Source: Allorhodopirellula heiligendammensis (GTDB lineage Bacteria > Planctomycetota > Planctomycetia > Pirellulales > Pirellulaceae). Taken from it: a DNA stretch of 64,000 nt. The stretch is taken from positions 2,189,594 to 2,253,593 of the forward strand of contig NZ_SJPU01000001.1 of the NCBI RefSeq assembly GCF_007860105.1, in the 5' to 3' direction. A program made the position numbers and the translations under genes. The notes under the pieces are model-generated. The model made no database searches. It was given only the letters and a program-made list of their open reading frames with translations, and was not told the DNA's origin. This document shows, in pieces, positions 53,734 through 63,283 of this stretch. Numbering within the stretch: the first letter of the stretch is position 1; the number at the start of each line of letters is the position of its first letter.

Positions 53734-56700
53734 GACCTCTTTGCCTTCATTACCGTCGTCGCCTGTCACATCGTCGTTGCCTGTCTTATGGTGTCGTTGC
53801 CGTCTTATTCCTCGGTGTACTGAGTGGTTGCGGTCACCGCGACGAGGGGCCAACCGCAGCAGATGTGGTACGTCAACAGCAGCGTCGCGAAGCCGAAGCG
53901 GCCGCGAAGCCGAGGACGCTCGACGAGCGACTGCGAGTCGTCAGCGACTATCTCGATAACCGCAATCCGGCCGCTGCCGCTGTCGCATTACGACCACTTC
54001 TGATTTCTGACGGTTCCCATCCTGATGTCATTGTGCTGGCAGCGCGGGTCGAAGCCGCGCAGGGTAACCCCGTTGCCGCCGCAAAGATGCTCATTGAGAA
54101 TCCTGGCGCCAACGAGGAGGCGACGGCGCACAGCCTCAGCGTTGCTGCCCAGTGGTTGATTGAGGCGGGGGAGTATGATCTCGCCGCAGCGCCGCTGCAG
54201 GCAATCCTTGATCGGTCGAGTGCTGACCTGGATGCGGCAGAATTGATACACATCCACCGCCAGCTCGCCGAGGTGCTGAACAATGCCGGCCGCCGGCTCG
54301 CTGCCGCACCTCACTTGAACTGGCTCGCTCAACAGGGGGCGATCCGCGAGCAAGAACTGTTCGCGATGATCGCCTACGGTGATCCCTTCATCAACACCAC
54401 TGCTCCTGCGCCTGATTTCTCGCAGCGGTTGAGTCCGGTGGCACTGTCGCGGGCCAAAGTCCTGCGACATGAGGGCGACCTGGTGGGGGCGACGAAGTTG
54501 ACCGAGGTGCTGTCTGCCGAATTTCCGCAATCCACTGGTATCGCCGCTTTTCGCGGCCGCCTCTACGCCGATCTCCGCGACATGGACAAATTAGTCCAGT
54601 GGCAATCGCAATTGCTCCCAGGCATTCATGCTGAGCCCGAGTATTGGTTCTCGCTGGGAATCCTGATGAATCAGCAGTCCAAACCGAGAGTAGCAATACG
54701 CTGTTTCGCCGAAGCAGTAAAACGCGATCCCACCGATCGTTTCTCATATCTGGAGCTTTCGCGAGCGTTGACCAGCATCGGGCAGGTCGACGAGGCCGAA
54801 TGTGCACGTCAGAAGTTCTCATCGTTAGACGAGACAACGCGACTCGCATACACGTTCGGTAGACGGCCCGGTAGCGAGGCGGAGCTCAACCGGATGGCTG
54901 ATTTGTTGCACACACTCAATCGTGAAATCGAGTCGATCGGATGGCGAATGTTGGCGTTTGAACGATTCGGCGGCTCGACTGCGGAAATTGACACGCTCGT
55001 TGCCCAGCGCCGCGAGCTCGTCGCTAAAAACGATCCGCCCAACACCGCTACCCAAGATGAAAATGCTCCTCCCCACGATCTCGCGTCCCCAGCGAACGAC
55101 GCCGATACGGAGGCGTTCGAGCTATGTGGCTTGAGGCTTAACGATTGGCCGCTGCCTGCCGCCGTCGACCTCGCTGCGGCGGTCCCGGGCTCTAGACCGG
55201 ACCTTGATCGAGAGGATTCCGTCGCAGCTCAGGTACCGATTCATTTACTTGACGTCGCCGCAGAGATTGGTATCGACTTTCAGTATCGCAATGGCGCCGA
55301 CATGGCGAGCGAGCACGTGCTGCTGCATCAACTCACCGGTGGCGGGATCGGTGTCGGCGACTTTGACTGCGATGGATGGCCAGATTTATATGTTACCCAA
55401 GGCGGTGGGGATGCATTCGATCCTCATGGCTCAGAGTCAAATCGACTCTATCGAAACCTCGCTGGCGAGCGATTCACCGACATCACTGACCGCACGCAAA
55501 CCGGTGACCTTGGGTATGGGCAAGGGGTCGCCGTTGCCGATATTAATCAAGATGGATTCGCTGATCTCGTGGTCGCCAATATCGGTCCGAACCGCATCTT
55601 CATTAACCAAGGTGACGGAACGTTTTCACCCCTAACGCTGCCTGCGTGGGACAGCGACTCGCAATGGACAACCTCCATTGCTTGTGGTGACCTTAGTGGT
55701 GATGCACTCCCTGAGATTGTGGAAGTCAACTACGTCGATGATCCGACTGCGTTAACCAGATACTGCACCCCTCACAACACGCTCTGCAACCCCAGCAATT
55801 TCTTGCCCGCATCCGACCGGATTTGGAAGGTGCAGCCCGACGGCCAGATCTACAGTGCCCCCGAAATGTGGGCTGGCGGATCCACGCCGGGCTATGGTTT
55901 CGCGGCGGTGATCGCGAACACCGACGGTCGAGCCGGTAGTGATCTCTTCGTCGCCAACGATCGGATCGCAAACGCGTTCTGGCTCAGTCAGGCAGCTGAG
56001 ACGGGCGGAAAAACTGAAGACGAAGCACTGCCAATTCGTTATCAATTAGATGAGAACGCGCAGTTATATGGCTGTGCCACAGGCCTGCTAGGACAGCAGC
56101 AGGGATGCATGGGGCTTGCCGCGGGCGACTTAGATCGAAACGGCAAGATCGACTTTCATGTCACCAACTTCTGGGATCAACCCGCCGATCTCTATTTGCA
56201 GATGGAGCATGGATTCTTCGTGCATGCATCTGTCACGCGCGGTTTAGCAGACGTGACCCGCCAGACGGTCGCCTGGGGAACGCAAGCGGTCGACATTGAC
56301 CGTAACGGTTGGCTCGATCTGGCGGTGCTCAATGGCCATCTCATTGATCGGCACAGTCCAGCGGAACCCTACCAGATGCGGCCGCAGTTCTTCCGAGGCG
56401 ATGTAGGCGGATTCCAGCTACAATCCGCCCGTGACATGGGCTCCAAGGACGATCCTGGTAACAACTATTGGAACCAACCGACATTGGGCCGTACGATGGC
56501 GGTGCTGGATTGGAATTGCGACCGCAGACCCGACCTAGTTTGTAACCACCTCGATGTTCCGCTCGCACTCCTCGAAAACCACACCGAGGGAGGCAACTCG
56601 TTGCAATTGGAACTGGTGGGAGTCGTCAGTGAGCGTGATGCCATCGCAGCCGAAATCACTGTCTCATGTGGCAACGAGAGCTGGGTGAGTTGGGTGACTG

Positions 56701-56885
56701 GCGGCGATGGTTTTTTGTGTAGCAATGAACCGTTGATTGATATTGGAATTGGGGCGCATGAACAGGTCGATGAGGTGATTGTCCGGTGGCCGACGGGCGC
56801 GGAGCAGCGATTTTCCGATCTCCCAGCCAACGGGCGCTACCTTTTGATCGAGAACGATGAGCAAGCCTTTGCGCGTTCTTTCTAG
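53730..56885 (+). CDS. large TPR/FG-GAP/UnbV lipoprotein C
   Basis: 1051 residues with the same plan as the previous gene. The lipobox is perfect: VLSGC (Cys34) after a basic start. TPR-like helices occupy about 60-430, FG-GAP/VCBS loops include DFDCDGWPDLYV, DINQDGFADLVV, DIDRNGWLDLAV and DWNCDRRPDLVC. The ASPIC/UnbV end shows SERDAIAAEITVSCG, GDGFLCSNEPLIDIGIG and VRWPTGAEQRF. It overlaps the previous gene by 4 bp and the following one by 29 bp. Divergence from its neighbour in sequence shows an old duplication. Confidence 0.88.
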   Translation: MRPLCLHYRRRLSHRRCLSYGVVAVLFLGVLSGCGHRDEGPTAADVVRQQQRREAEAAAKPRTLDERLRVVSDYLDNRNPAAAAVALRPLLISDGSHPDVIVLAARVEAAQGNPVAAAKMLIENPGANEEATAHSLSVAAQWLIEAGEYDLAAAPLQAILDRSSADLDAAELIHIHRQLAEVLNNAGRRLAAAPHLNWLAQQGAIREQELFAMIAYGDPFINTTAPAPDFSQRLSPVALSRAKVLRHEGDLVGATKLTEVLSAEFPQSTGIAAFRGRLYADLRDMDKLVQWQSQLLPGIHAEPEYWFSLGILMNQQSKPRVAIRCFAEAVKRDPTDRFSYLELSRALTSIGQVDEAECARQKFSSLDETTRLAYTFGRRPGSEAELNRMADLLHTLNREIESIGWRMLAFERFGGSTAEIDTLVAQRRELVAKNDPPNTATQDENAPPHDLASPANDADTEAFELCGLRLNDWPLPAAVDLAAAVPGSRPDLDREDSVAAQVPIHLLDVAAEIGIDFQYRNGADMASEHVLLHQLTGGGIGVGDFDCDGWPDLYVTQGGGDAFDPHGSESNRLYRNLAGERFTDITDRTQTGDLGYGQGVAVADINQDGFADLVVANIGPNRIFINQGDGTFSPLTLPAWDSDSQWTTSIACGDLSGDALPEIVEVNYVDDPTALTRYCTPHNTLCNPSNFLPASDRIWKVQPDGQIYSAPEMWAGGSTPGYGFAAVIANTDGRAGSDLFVANDRIANAFWLSQAAETGGKTEDEALPIRYQLDENAQLYGCATGLLGQQQGCMGLAAGDLDRNGKIDFHVTNFWDQPADLYLQMEHGFFVHASVTRGLADVTRQTVAWGTQAVDIDRNGWLDLAVLNGHLIDRHSPAEPYQMRPQFFRGDVGGFQLQSARDMGSKDDPGNNYWNQPTLGRTMAVLDWNCDRRPDLVCNHLDVPLALLENHTEGGNSLQLELVGVVSERDAIAAEITVSCGNESWVSWVTGGDGFLCSNEPLIDIGIGAHEQVDEVIVRWPTGAEQRFSDLPANGRYLLIENDEQAFARSF

Positions 56886-57375
56886 TCGACTTGTGAGTTT
56901 TCGATTCGCCCTGGTAGCCCTCGGTGCATCTATCGCCCTGCTGGTCAGCTTTTATTTGGCGTGGCCGTCGAAATCCAAACCGTACAAGGATATCGAAATT
57001 GAAGTCGTGGGATCCGAGTTTGCATTCTATTTTCGCTACCCTGGAGCGGACCGCACGCTGTTCACTCAGGATGATCGGCATGGCGCGAGCACGCTCTTCG
57101 TACCCGCGGGGGCGAGAGTGCATCTGAAACTATCGAGCCTGGACTATCTCTACACCCTCGAAATACCCGCGCGAGAGATTTATGAAATGGCGGCCCCCGA
57201 TTTGATTCTCGATTCGTATCTAGAGGCGAGTCCGCCGCAAGAGCTTGAATTACTTGGCAGCCAAATGTGTGGCTATGATCATTCGAGCTTACTCGGGAAA
57301 TTGATCGTGCTGTCGCCCTCAGACTTTGACCGTACAATGAACACATTGTCCAAACAAACCCTCATCCCAAACTAG
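56857..57375 (+). CDS. cytochrome c oxidase subunit II-like cupredoxin-fold protein
   Basis: 172 residues. One N-terminal membrane helix (ALVALGASIALLVSFYLAW) precedes a cupredoxin-like domain: DIEIEVVGSEFAFYFRYPGAD, TLFVPAGARVHLKLSSLDYLYTLEIP and ELLGSQMCGYDHSSLLGKLIVL. The last motif matches the CuA site of oxidase subunit II (CSExCGxxHxxM), but only Cys138 and His142 remain; the first Cys is Gly134 and the Met is Leu145. The upstream His (normally in DVIHS) is Tyr/Leu. A normal CuA centre is therefore not possible. It overlaps the UnbV gene C by 29 bp and ends two bp before the Sco fusion gene, which fits a copper-linked role for this operon. Confidence 0.75.
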   Translation: MSKPLRVLSSRLVSFRFALVALGASIALLVSFYLAWPSKSKPYKDIEIEVVGSEFAFYFRYPGADRTLFTQDDRHGASTLFVPAGARVHLKLSSLDYLYTLEIPAREIYEMAAPDLILDSYLEASPPQELELLGSQMCGYDHSSLLGKLIVLSPSDFDRTMNTLSKQTLIPN

Positions 57376-57377
57376 CT

Positions 57378-59906
57378 ATGATCCGCTTCCGTCACGCAAC
57401 ATCGCTTTTCACTGTATTTTTGCTGACGCTAGGCGTTGCCGGCGGATGTCGACGGACAGCAACCGATGACGTTGCGGAGAACAGCGACAGCAGCGCAATT
57501 ACCGCGGAGGCACCAGCGGAATTGACAGTGCTCGGCGCAGTGCCGCCATTTTCGCTCGTCGACCAAGCAGGTCATGAGGTCGGTCGGGAACAGATGAAGG
57601 GTAAAATCTGGATCGCCACCTTCGTCTTCACGCGTTGTGGTTCAACGTGCCCTGCACAAACGGCGGCATTCACGAAGTTGCAGAGGCGGCTGAAACAGGC
57701 GGGGGCATGGGGCAATGTGGAGTTAGTAACGATCACGGTCGATCCGGCCTACGATACACCCGAGGTGCTCGCTAAATATGGAGCGGACGCAGCAGCCGAT
57801 TTCTCCCATTGGCATTTTTTGACCGGTGACCGCGGGGCAATCTGGGATCTCAGCAAAGATGGTTTCAAGCTGCCGGTACTGTCGCCGCGTGATGGCGATG
57901 AATTGATTTCCCACAGTCCGATGTTCGCCCTCGTCGATACAGAGAATCAAATCCGCGGCTACTACTCAGGACTGCTACCGCAGGCCAACGCGAAACTTGA
58001 GCACGACATTCTTTCACTGCTTGATCAACAGATCCCGGATTGGACCGAGCAGGTGCATGAGATTTCAGTTCCCGAGGACGTTCGCAACCCCGTTTGGTTG
58101 GAAGACAGAGCAGCAGCACAGCGCGAGAGTTTCTCCGGTGTCGACGTGCGCCACGACTTTCAGTTTGCTGATGCGCGGGAATCAAGTGGTATCGATTTCA
58201 CCGACCGAGTCGTTGAGGACGTGAAGAAAACATTTAAAGCGGCACACTACGATCACGGCAGCGCCGTGGCGGTCGCGGACGTCGATAACGATGGGTTACC
58301 TGACCTGTACTTTGTTTGTCAGTTGGGTGAGAACGAATTGTGGCGAAACCTCGGCGACGGGAAATTCGAAAACATCACGGCGGAAGCCGGTATCGGTGAA
58401 CCAGACGAGGTCTCCGTGGGTGCCTCGTTTGCCGACATCGACAACGACGGAAACGTGGATCTGTACCTGACCCGTGTCCGTGCCCCCAACAAGCTTTTTC
58501 GCGGTGATGGGCAGGGGCACTTTGAAGACATCTCTGCTTCCGCGGGCGTCGATTATGCGGGTCATTCTTCCGGGAGTGTTTTTTTTGACTATGACCGTGA
58601 CGGACTGCTCGACCTACTGCTGACGAACGTCGGCAAATACACCACCGACGAACGTGCCGATGGTTTCTACCATGCATATCCAGGCGCGTTCACTGGGCAC
58701 CTGCACGCCGACCGCGCCGAGCCAAATATTCTCTTTCGTAACTTGGGCGCCGGGAGGTTTGAAAATGTCAATGATCAAGTCGGCTTGCAAGACATCAGCT
58801 GGACAGGGGATGCGACTCCCATCGACGCCAACGAAGACGGTTGGCCAGACATTTATTTGCTTAACATGCAAGGCCACGACGAATACTACGAAAACCAAGG
58901 GGGTAAAAGTTTCACGAAGAAGAGTCGTGAACTGTTTCCTAAAACGGCGTGGGGGACCATGGGCGTGAAAGTGTTCGATTATGACCGCGACGGACAATTG
59001 GACCTTTATGTAACGGATATGCACACTGACATGGTGCACGATCTCGAACCGGATAATGAGAAAGCGAAGATGCGGCGAAACCTACCTCTGCAAGTACTCG
59101 CCACCGATGGCAACCACCAGCTCGGAAACACGTTTTTTCGCAAGGTGGGCGACGATCAATTTGAGGAGGTCTCCGATCGCATCAACGCAGAGAACTACTG
59201 GCCCTGGGGAATCAGCGTGGGTGATCTGAACGCCGATGGATTTGAAGATGTCTTCGTCGCCGCCAGCATGAACTATCCTTATCGGTATGGCATTAATTCT
59301 GTTCTGCTCAATGACACGGGGGAAACATTTGTCGATAGCGAATTCGTATTGGGCGTGGAGCCTCGGGCTAAGGGGACTGCTCAACCTTGGATGGAGTTGG
59401 ACTGCAGCGGCGCTGACAAGGACAACCGTCATTGCCAGGACTGTGGAGGCAAGGTGCTCGTTTGGGCTGCAACCGGCACTCGTAGTAGTGTCATTTTTGA
59501 TTATGACGACGATGGCGATTTGGATATCGTCACCAATGATTTCGGGGGCACACCCATGGTGCTCCGCAGCAGTTTAAGCGAACAGCCTGGGCTGCATTTT
59601 CTCAAAATTGCATTGATCGGTCACGAATCGAACCGAGATGGTCTCGGTGCGACGGTCACCGTGCATGCCGGAGATCAACGCTGGCTGGCGGTCCATGACG
59701 GCAAATCCGGATATCTGGCTCAAAGCCATCTGCCGCTCTATTTCGGGTTGGGAGATGCCGAGACGGTGACGAAAATTGAGGTCAATTGGCCTTCAGGAAA
59801 ACAGCAAGTTTTGACGGGGCCCATTCCCGCAAACCAACTGGTGACAGTGAGGGAAGCGTCCGTCGCTGACGAAACCACTGAAGAATCCCTGGGTGATAAT
59901 GAGTGA
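57378..59906 (+). CDS. SCO1-like/FG-GAP/UnbV fusion lipoprotein
   Basis: 842 residues. A signal with a plausible lipobox AGGC (Cys24) is followed by an SCO1/SenC thioredoxin-fold domain (about 50-215). Its copper/redox motif is TRCGSTCP (Cys87, Cys91) and the third ligand is His179 in ISHSPMFALVD; SCO1 proteins deliver copper to oxidase subunit II or act as thiol reductases. From about 255 FG-GAP/VCBS repeats follow (DVDNDGLPDLYF, DIDNDGNVDLYL, DYDRDGLLDLLL, DANEDGWPDIYL, DYDRDGQLDLYV, DLNADGFEDVFV). The end is a UnbV domain (SNRDGLGATVTVHAG, YFGLGDAETVTK, VNWPSGKQQVL). It overlaps the next gene by 8 bp. Confidence 0.87.
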   Translation: MIRFRHATSLFTVFLLTLGVAGGCRRTATDDVAENSDSSAITAEAPAELTVLGAVPPFSLVDQAGHEVGREQMKGKIWIATFVFTRCGSTCPAQTAAFTKLQRRLKQAGAWGNVELVTITVDPAYDTPEVLAKYGADAAADFSHWHFLTGDRGAIWDLSKDGFKLPVLSPRDGDELISHSPMFALVDTENQIRGYYSGLLPQANAKLEHDILSLLDQQIPDWTEQVHEISVPEDVRNPVWLEDRAAAQRESFSGVDVRHDFQFADARESSGIDFTDRVVEDVKKTFKAAHYDHGSAVAVADVDNDGLPDLYFVCQLGENELWRNLGDGKFENITAEAGIGEPDEVSVGASFADIDNDGNVDLYLTRVRAPNKLFRGDGQGHFEDISASAGVDYAGHSSGSVFFDYDRDGLLDLLLTNVGKYTTDERADGFYHAYPGAFTGHLHADRAEPNILFRNLGAGRFENVNDQVGLQDISWTGDATPIDANEDGWPDIYLLNMQGHDEYYENQGGKSFTKKSRELFPKTAWGTMGVKVFDYDRDGQLDLYVTDMHTDMVHDLEPDNEKAKMRRNLPLQVLATDGNHQLGNTFFRKVGDDQFEEVSDRINAENYWPWGISVGDLNADGFEDVFVAASMNYPYRYGINSVLLNDTGETFVDSEFVLGVEPRAKGTAQPWMELDCSGADKDNRHCQDCGGKVLVWAATGTRSSVIFDYDDDGDLDIVTNDFGGTPMVLRSSLSEQPGLHFLKIALIGHESNRDGLGATVTVHAGDQRWLAVHDGKSGYLAQSHLPLYFGLGDAETVTKIEVNWPSGKQQVLTGPIPANQLVTVREASVADETTEESLGDNE

Positions 59907-61629
59907 ATCATTGAATACGAGAAATCCCCAGCGAGCACGTTTACTAGTCTCCTCGCTCGGCAACGCGGTATGCGTTGCGCTCGTTAGCATCTGCTTGCTG
60001 CTCGCCGGCTGTGGTGAATCTGCTGATGCAATCGCGATTCGCAAACGTCTGGCAGAGCGTCAATTGGAGTCACCTCAGTACGTCGAGAGCACGGTACCCG
60101 AGCCGGTACCCGAGTGGTCTGGGAAACGGAACGCCTTGTTGGCCCCCGGCGTGTATGGGCTGGGCGGCCTGTACCCCAGCGCGGCGTATGTGATCGATAC
60201 CGGTGACGGTCTCATTTTAATTGATACCGGATCGGACGAGAATGTAGTGGGTTTACGGAACTGCATGACTGAGGTGGGGTTGCAGATCGAGGACGTGAAA
60301 TTCGTGTTGTTGACGCATGCTCACTACGATCACGTCTTCGGCGCGAACCGCGTTCGCGAGGTCTCCCACGCAACCGTTTGTGTCGGGGCAGATGACCTCG
60401 ACGTGCTGCGCAGCGCCAACGAATTCGCGTTATTTTCGCTCTTCCCGCGAATTGAGTTTTCAGGGACGCCCATCGTCGTCGATCGAACGCTCAATGATGG
60501 TGATCGCATTGAACTGGGTGACACCGTTATTCACACGATGGGTTGTCCTGGTCACACACCAGGCAGCATGTGTTATCTCGCCGAGAAAGCCGGCGAATCA
60601 TTTCTGTTTAGCGGTGATGTGATCGCGTCGCTACGGTTTGGACCCGCAACGTATCCGATCTTTATCTCGCCAAAGTTTCGAGGGGACGCCGAGACCTATT
60701 CGGCCACCATCGATCAATTATTGGCGATGGACGTACCCGATTATTTATTGCCCGGGCACCCGCGTCAGCAGACGTTTTCACGCCCAATATCCATCGATAC
60801 TCAACAATGGCAGGAATTGCTGCTGCCCACTCAGCGTGAGATCAGAACCGTCGTGCAAAGGCACCAGGACGATGGCAAAGATTTTTTGGACGGCTCACCA
60901 AAGCAAATCGAAAAAGGGCTGTTCTACTTCGGTGAGATTGATGGAGTCGCTGTTTATGGGCTGGTCGATGCGGAACAAAGCATCGTTGTGAATGCACCTG
61001 GTGGGGAACAGTTCCTAACCAAGTTGCAAAGTCGTTTCGAGAGACTTGGGCTAGACTTTCGCACGCCCGATGCCGTTCTCCTGACCACTCGCCAGCCGAC
61101 GCATTGCAGTGGACTGGTCAGTCTCGCCAAGACGACGTTGGTGATGGCACCGGGAGGGACTCCGTCGTTGGTGTCAGATGCCGGAAGTTGGCCGTCGCTG
61201 GACGAAGCTTCTTTGAGCCGAAAACTTTCAACTTTGGTTGAGGTAATCGCATTGGGCGAGGGAGACGCGAGCGAATTGGCCTACCTGTTAGAAATCGGTG
61301 GCAAACGCGTTCTGCTAACGCCTGCGGTACCGCGTAACATTTCCCTCGACTGGGTTACTCGCAAAACCGGCACCGCCAAGGGGACGCTACTGGAACCGCA
61401 GGCCACCGATCTACGCACCCTTCTGGAGGCCTCGGACGATCTACGCGAGCAATATTTGCTGGCACTCGATACGCTCGGTCCAACGCGTCCCGATATTTGG
61501 TTGCCAAGCCTCCCGCTGACCGGCCAGAACGCTAATCTGTATGATGAAACTTGGCACCGGATCATCGTCGCCAATCGCAAGTTGGCCAGCGCAACTGGGG
61601 ATTCGCTGGTACTGAAAGCCTCGCAATAG
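59899..61629 (+). CDS. tandem metallo-beta-lactamase-fold lipoprotein
   Basis: 576 residues. The lipobox LLAGC (Cys38) is clear. The first domain (about 80-300) has the full metal site: THAHYDH (His140, His142, Asp144, His145), His219 in CPGHTPGS, Asp240 in FSGDVI and His287 in LPGHP. The second half (about 325-570) repeats the fold in degenerate form: GLVDAEQSIVVNAPGGEQ and VLLTTRQPTHCSGL, where the metal motif is lost. Glyoxalase, lactonase or esterase-type activity is possible in the first domain; the substrate is unknown. It closes the five-gene run, with an 8-bp overlap on the Sco fusion gene. Confidence 0.85.
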   Translation: MSESLNTRNPQRARLLVSSLGNAVCVALVSICLLLAGCGESADAIAIRKRLAERQLESPQYVESTVPEPVPEWSGKRNALLAPGVYGLGGLYPSAAYVIDTGDGLILIDTGSDENVVGLRNCMTEVGLQIEDVKFVLLTHAHYDHVFGANRVREVSHATVCVGADDLDVLRSANEFALFSLFPRIEFSGTPIVVDRTLNDGDRIELGDTVIHTMGCPGHTPGSMCYLAEKAGESFLFSGDVIASLRFGPATYPIFISPKFRGDAETYSATIDQLLAMDVPDYLLPGHPRQQTFSRPISIDTQQWQELLLPTQREIRTVVQRHQDDGKDFLDGSPKQIEKGLFYFGEIDGVAVYGLVDAEQSIVVNAPGGEQFLTKLQSRFERLGLDFRTPDAVLLTTRQPTHCSGLVSLAKTTLVMAPGGTPSLVSDAGSWPSLDEASLSRKLSTLVEVIALGEGDASELAYLLEIGGKRVLLTPAVPRNISLDWVTRKTGTAKGTLLEPQATDLRTLLEASDDLREQYLLALDTLGPTRPDIWLPSLPLTGQNANLYDETWHRIIVANRKLASATGDSLVLKASQ

Positions 61630-61887
61630 GATCGTACGCAATCGATTCCGTTGCGCTTACGAACAGCCTTTCAGCAAAAACCACCGCGAACATTTGCAGT
61701 GCGAGCTATTATCATTCCTGAGAGTGAATTCGTGCTCTCCGCCGCATCACCGAGCTGATCCCTCGCATGTCCGCAAAACATAGAAATCCTGTCGCGAGAG
61801 GTATGTTCAGAGATTTGCTTGACCCGAGAATTCTGAGCTCACATACTCAGCAGACGCCAACCGGCCGCAACATCCCGCAGGTTTCAC

Positions 61888-62487
61888 TTGTCGCCGGGGG
61901 ACTTCCTTCACATCCAGCAATATTTACTTCGTGCCCCGACTGAAATCGTAGCCGTGATCCATCTACCGCTCGAGCTGGGCTGGAACGTGAATCTCGTGTT
62001 GCCGCACATTGTCGCACACAACATCTCGGCGTACTGCCAAGGCGACACGGTAGTTGTGCCACTTCCCGACGACCGCGGAAACGGAGTAGTCCGTCAACTC
62101 TCTCGCTGGCTTCATCCACCGCTTGCTATCACCGTCTCATACAATACCGCTCGATTTATTCGCAACATCGACTTGTCGTATGACCCGCTTCGGATGCCTC
62201 TCGATTTCCCTTGCTTTCACGAGATACACTCGGCAATGTCCGACTTCGGTTGCATGACATCCAGTGAACTTGACGTCGCGCTGCACTATTACCCAACATC
62301 CTCTGACATCCCTAAACTATTTGAGGAGATTGAATGTCTCGAGCTCAAGAAAGAGGAGCTCGTTCGCCAGCAGGACTTTGAATCTGCGGCGCGGGCTCGC
62401 GACGACGGCAATTTGCTTCGGACTCAAGTGGATGATATCTTACGAGAACATCTTGGTATCCCCATGGAACGCCACGACGGCGGATAA
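61888..62487 (+). CDS. unknown protein with C-terminal UVR-like motif
   Basis: 199 residues from a TTG start; no better start is in frame. No family is recognised for the first 140 residues, which hold PTEIVAVIHLPLELGWNV, a compact beta-rich part, and a helix. The C-terminus ECLELKKEELVRQQDFESAARARDD resembles the UVR motif of UvrB, UvrC and ClpC, a helical hairpin for protein contact. The product may bind a DNA-repair or Clp-type partner. The gene stands between the MBL gene and a small membrane protein. Confidence 0.55.
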   Translation: MSPGDFLHIQQYLLRAPTEIVAVIHLPLELGWNVNLVLPHIVAHNISAYCQGDTVVVPLPDDRGNGVVRQLSRWLHPPLAITVSYNTARFIRNIDLSYDPLRMPLDFPCFHEIHSAMSDFGCMTSSELDVALHYYPTSSDIPKLFEEIECLELKKEELVRQQDFESAARARDDGNLLRTQVDDILREHLGIPMERHDGG

Positions 62488-62588
62488 CCAATGCCATGCA
62501 GCAGAGCACGGTATTCGCGTTTAGACAAGCGAGCCTCGCTCTGCAGTCGCCGCTGTGGTCCGACGTTCGTCGACTCAAGTTAGCACTC

Positions 62589-62873
62589 ATGACTGACCCG
62601 TATGAACCACCCGCTGCAAAATCCTCAGAGCAATTTTCGACTGACACTGGGGCTCCTGGGGCGTCAAAGACACGCAGAGTGTTCGGCTGGATTCTGATCG
62701 TGTTGGCAGGGCTTTCACTTCGTGGCATCCAACGTCCAGTCGATTCAACTGGAAATCTTGCCGATGACCTGCCGTTCCTGGGAGGGCAACTATTCGTCTC
62801 TGCGGCGGTTGCGACCGTTGGTCTATTTTTACTATGGAAGCAGCCGTCGCGGTCAAAGGTCAGGGACGAGTGA
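62589..62873 (+). CDS. small two-helix membrane protein
   Basis: 94 residues from the ATG at 62589. It begins MTDPYEPPAAKSS, a Pro-rich soluble part also seen at the start of other planctomycete membrane proteins, and has two hydrophobic helices (FGWILIVLAGLSL and LFVSAAVATVGLFLLWK). No domain was recognised. The frame is open from 62496, but the shorter start is preferred. Confidence is limited because the gene is short. Confidence 0.5.
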   Translation: MTDPYEPPAAKSSEQFSTDTGAPGASKTRRVFGWILIVLAGLSLRGIQRPVDSTGNLADDLPFLGGQLFVSAAVATVGLFLLWKQPSRSKVRDE

Positions 62874-63283
62874 ATTGCTATTTCTCCGGCCCATCAGCCG
62901 TTGAATAACTTGCCGCTCGTTTGCGGTAGACCAAGGTCGGTCGATAACCATGGTGTGTTGCATCTGTGGGGTTGGCCGCGATTTTGCGAGTGAAGCGTTG
63001 ATGTTTCTGTCATCCATCGTTCAAACGTATGAGTTTGGTTGACTGGTATTCGTTCTTGTCCCCGCACGACTGTGGGAATTGCCCACTCCATTGTTTTGGA
63101 CATTCATTCGAACACGGATCACTCGAATTTAACCCACGCTGACGATTTGTGTCTTTCACGATTCAATCCTCAGGCTGGCTGACGCGACCGGCATAGATGT
63201 CTCTAGAGCACTTGAAAATTGATGTAGTTGAGTTGGCGAAGATCGGTCAATTTGAGGTTTTCGCCAACAAGGAGGTGTGACTG
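62874..63283. other. intergenic region before the IS630 remnant
   Basis: 410 bp without a supported gene. At its end a 9-base inverted repeat (GTTGGCGAA at 63232-63240, TTCGCCAAC at 63260-63268) and AAGGAGG (63269-63275) precede the transposase fragment. Confidence 0.5.
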
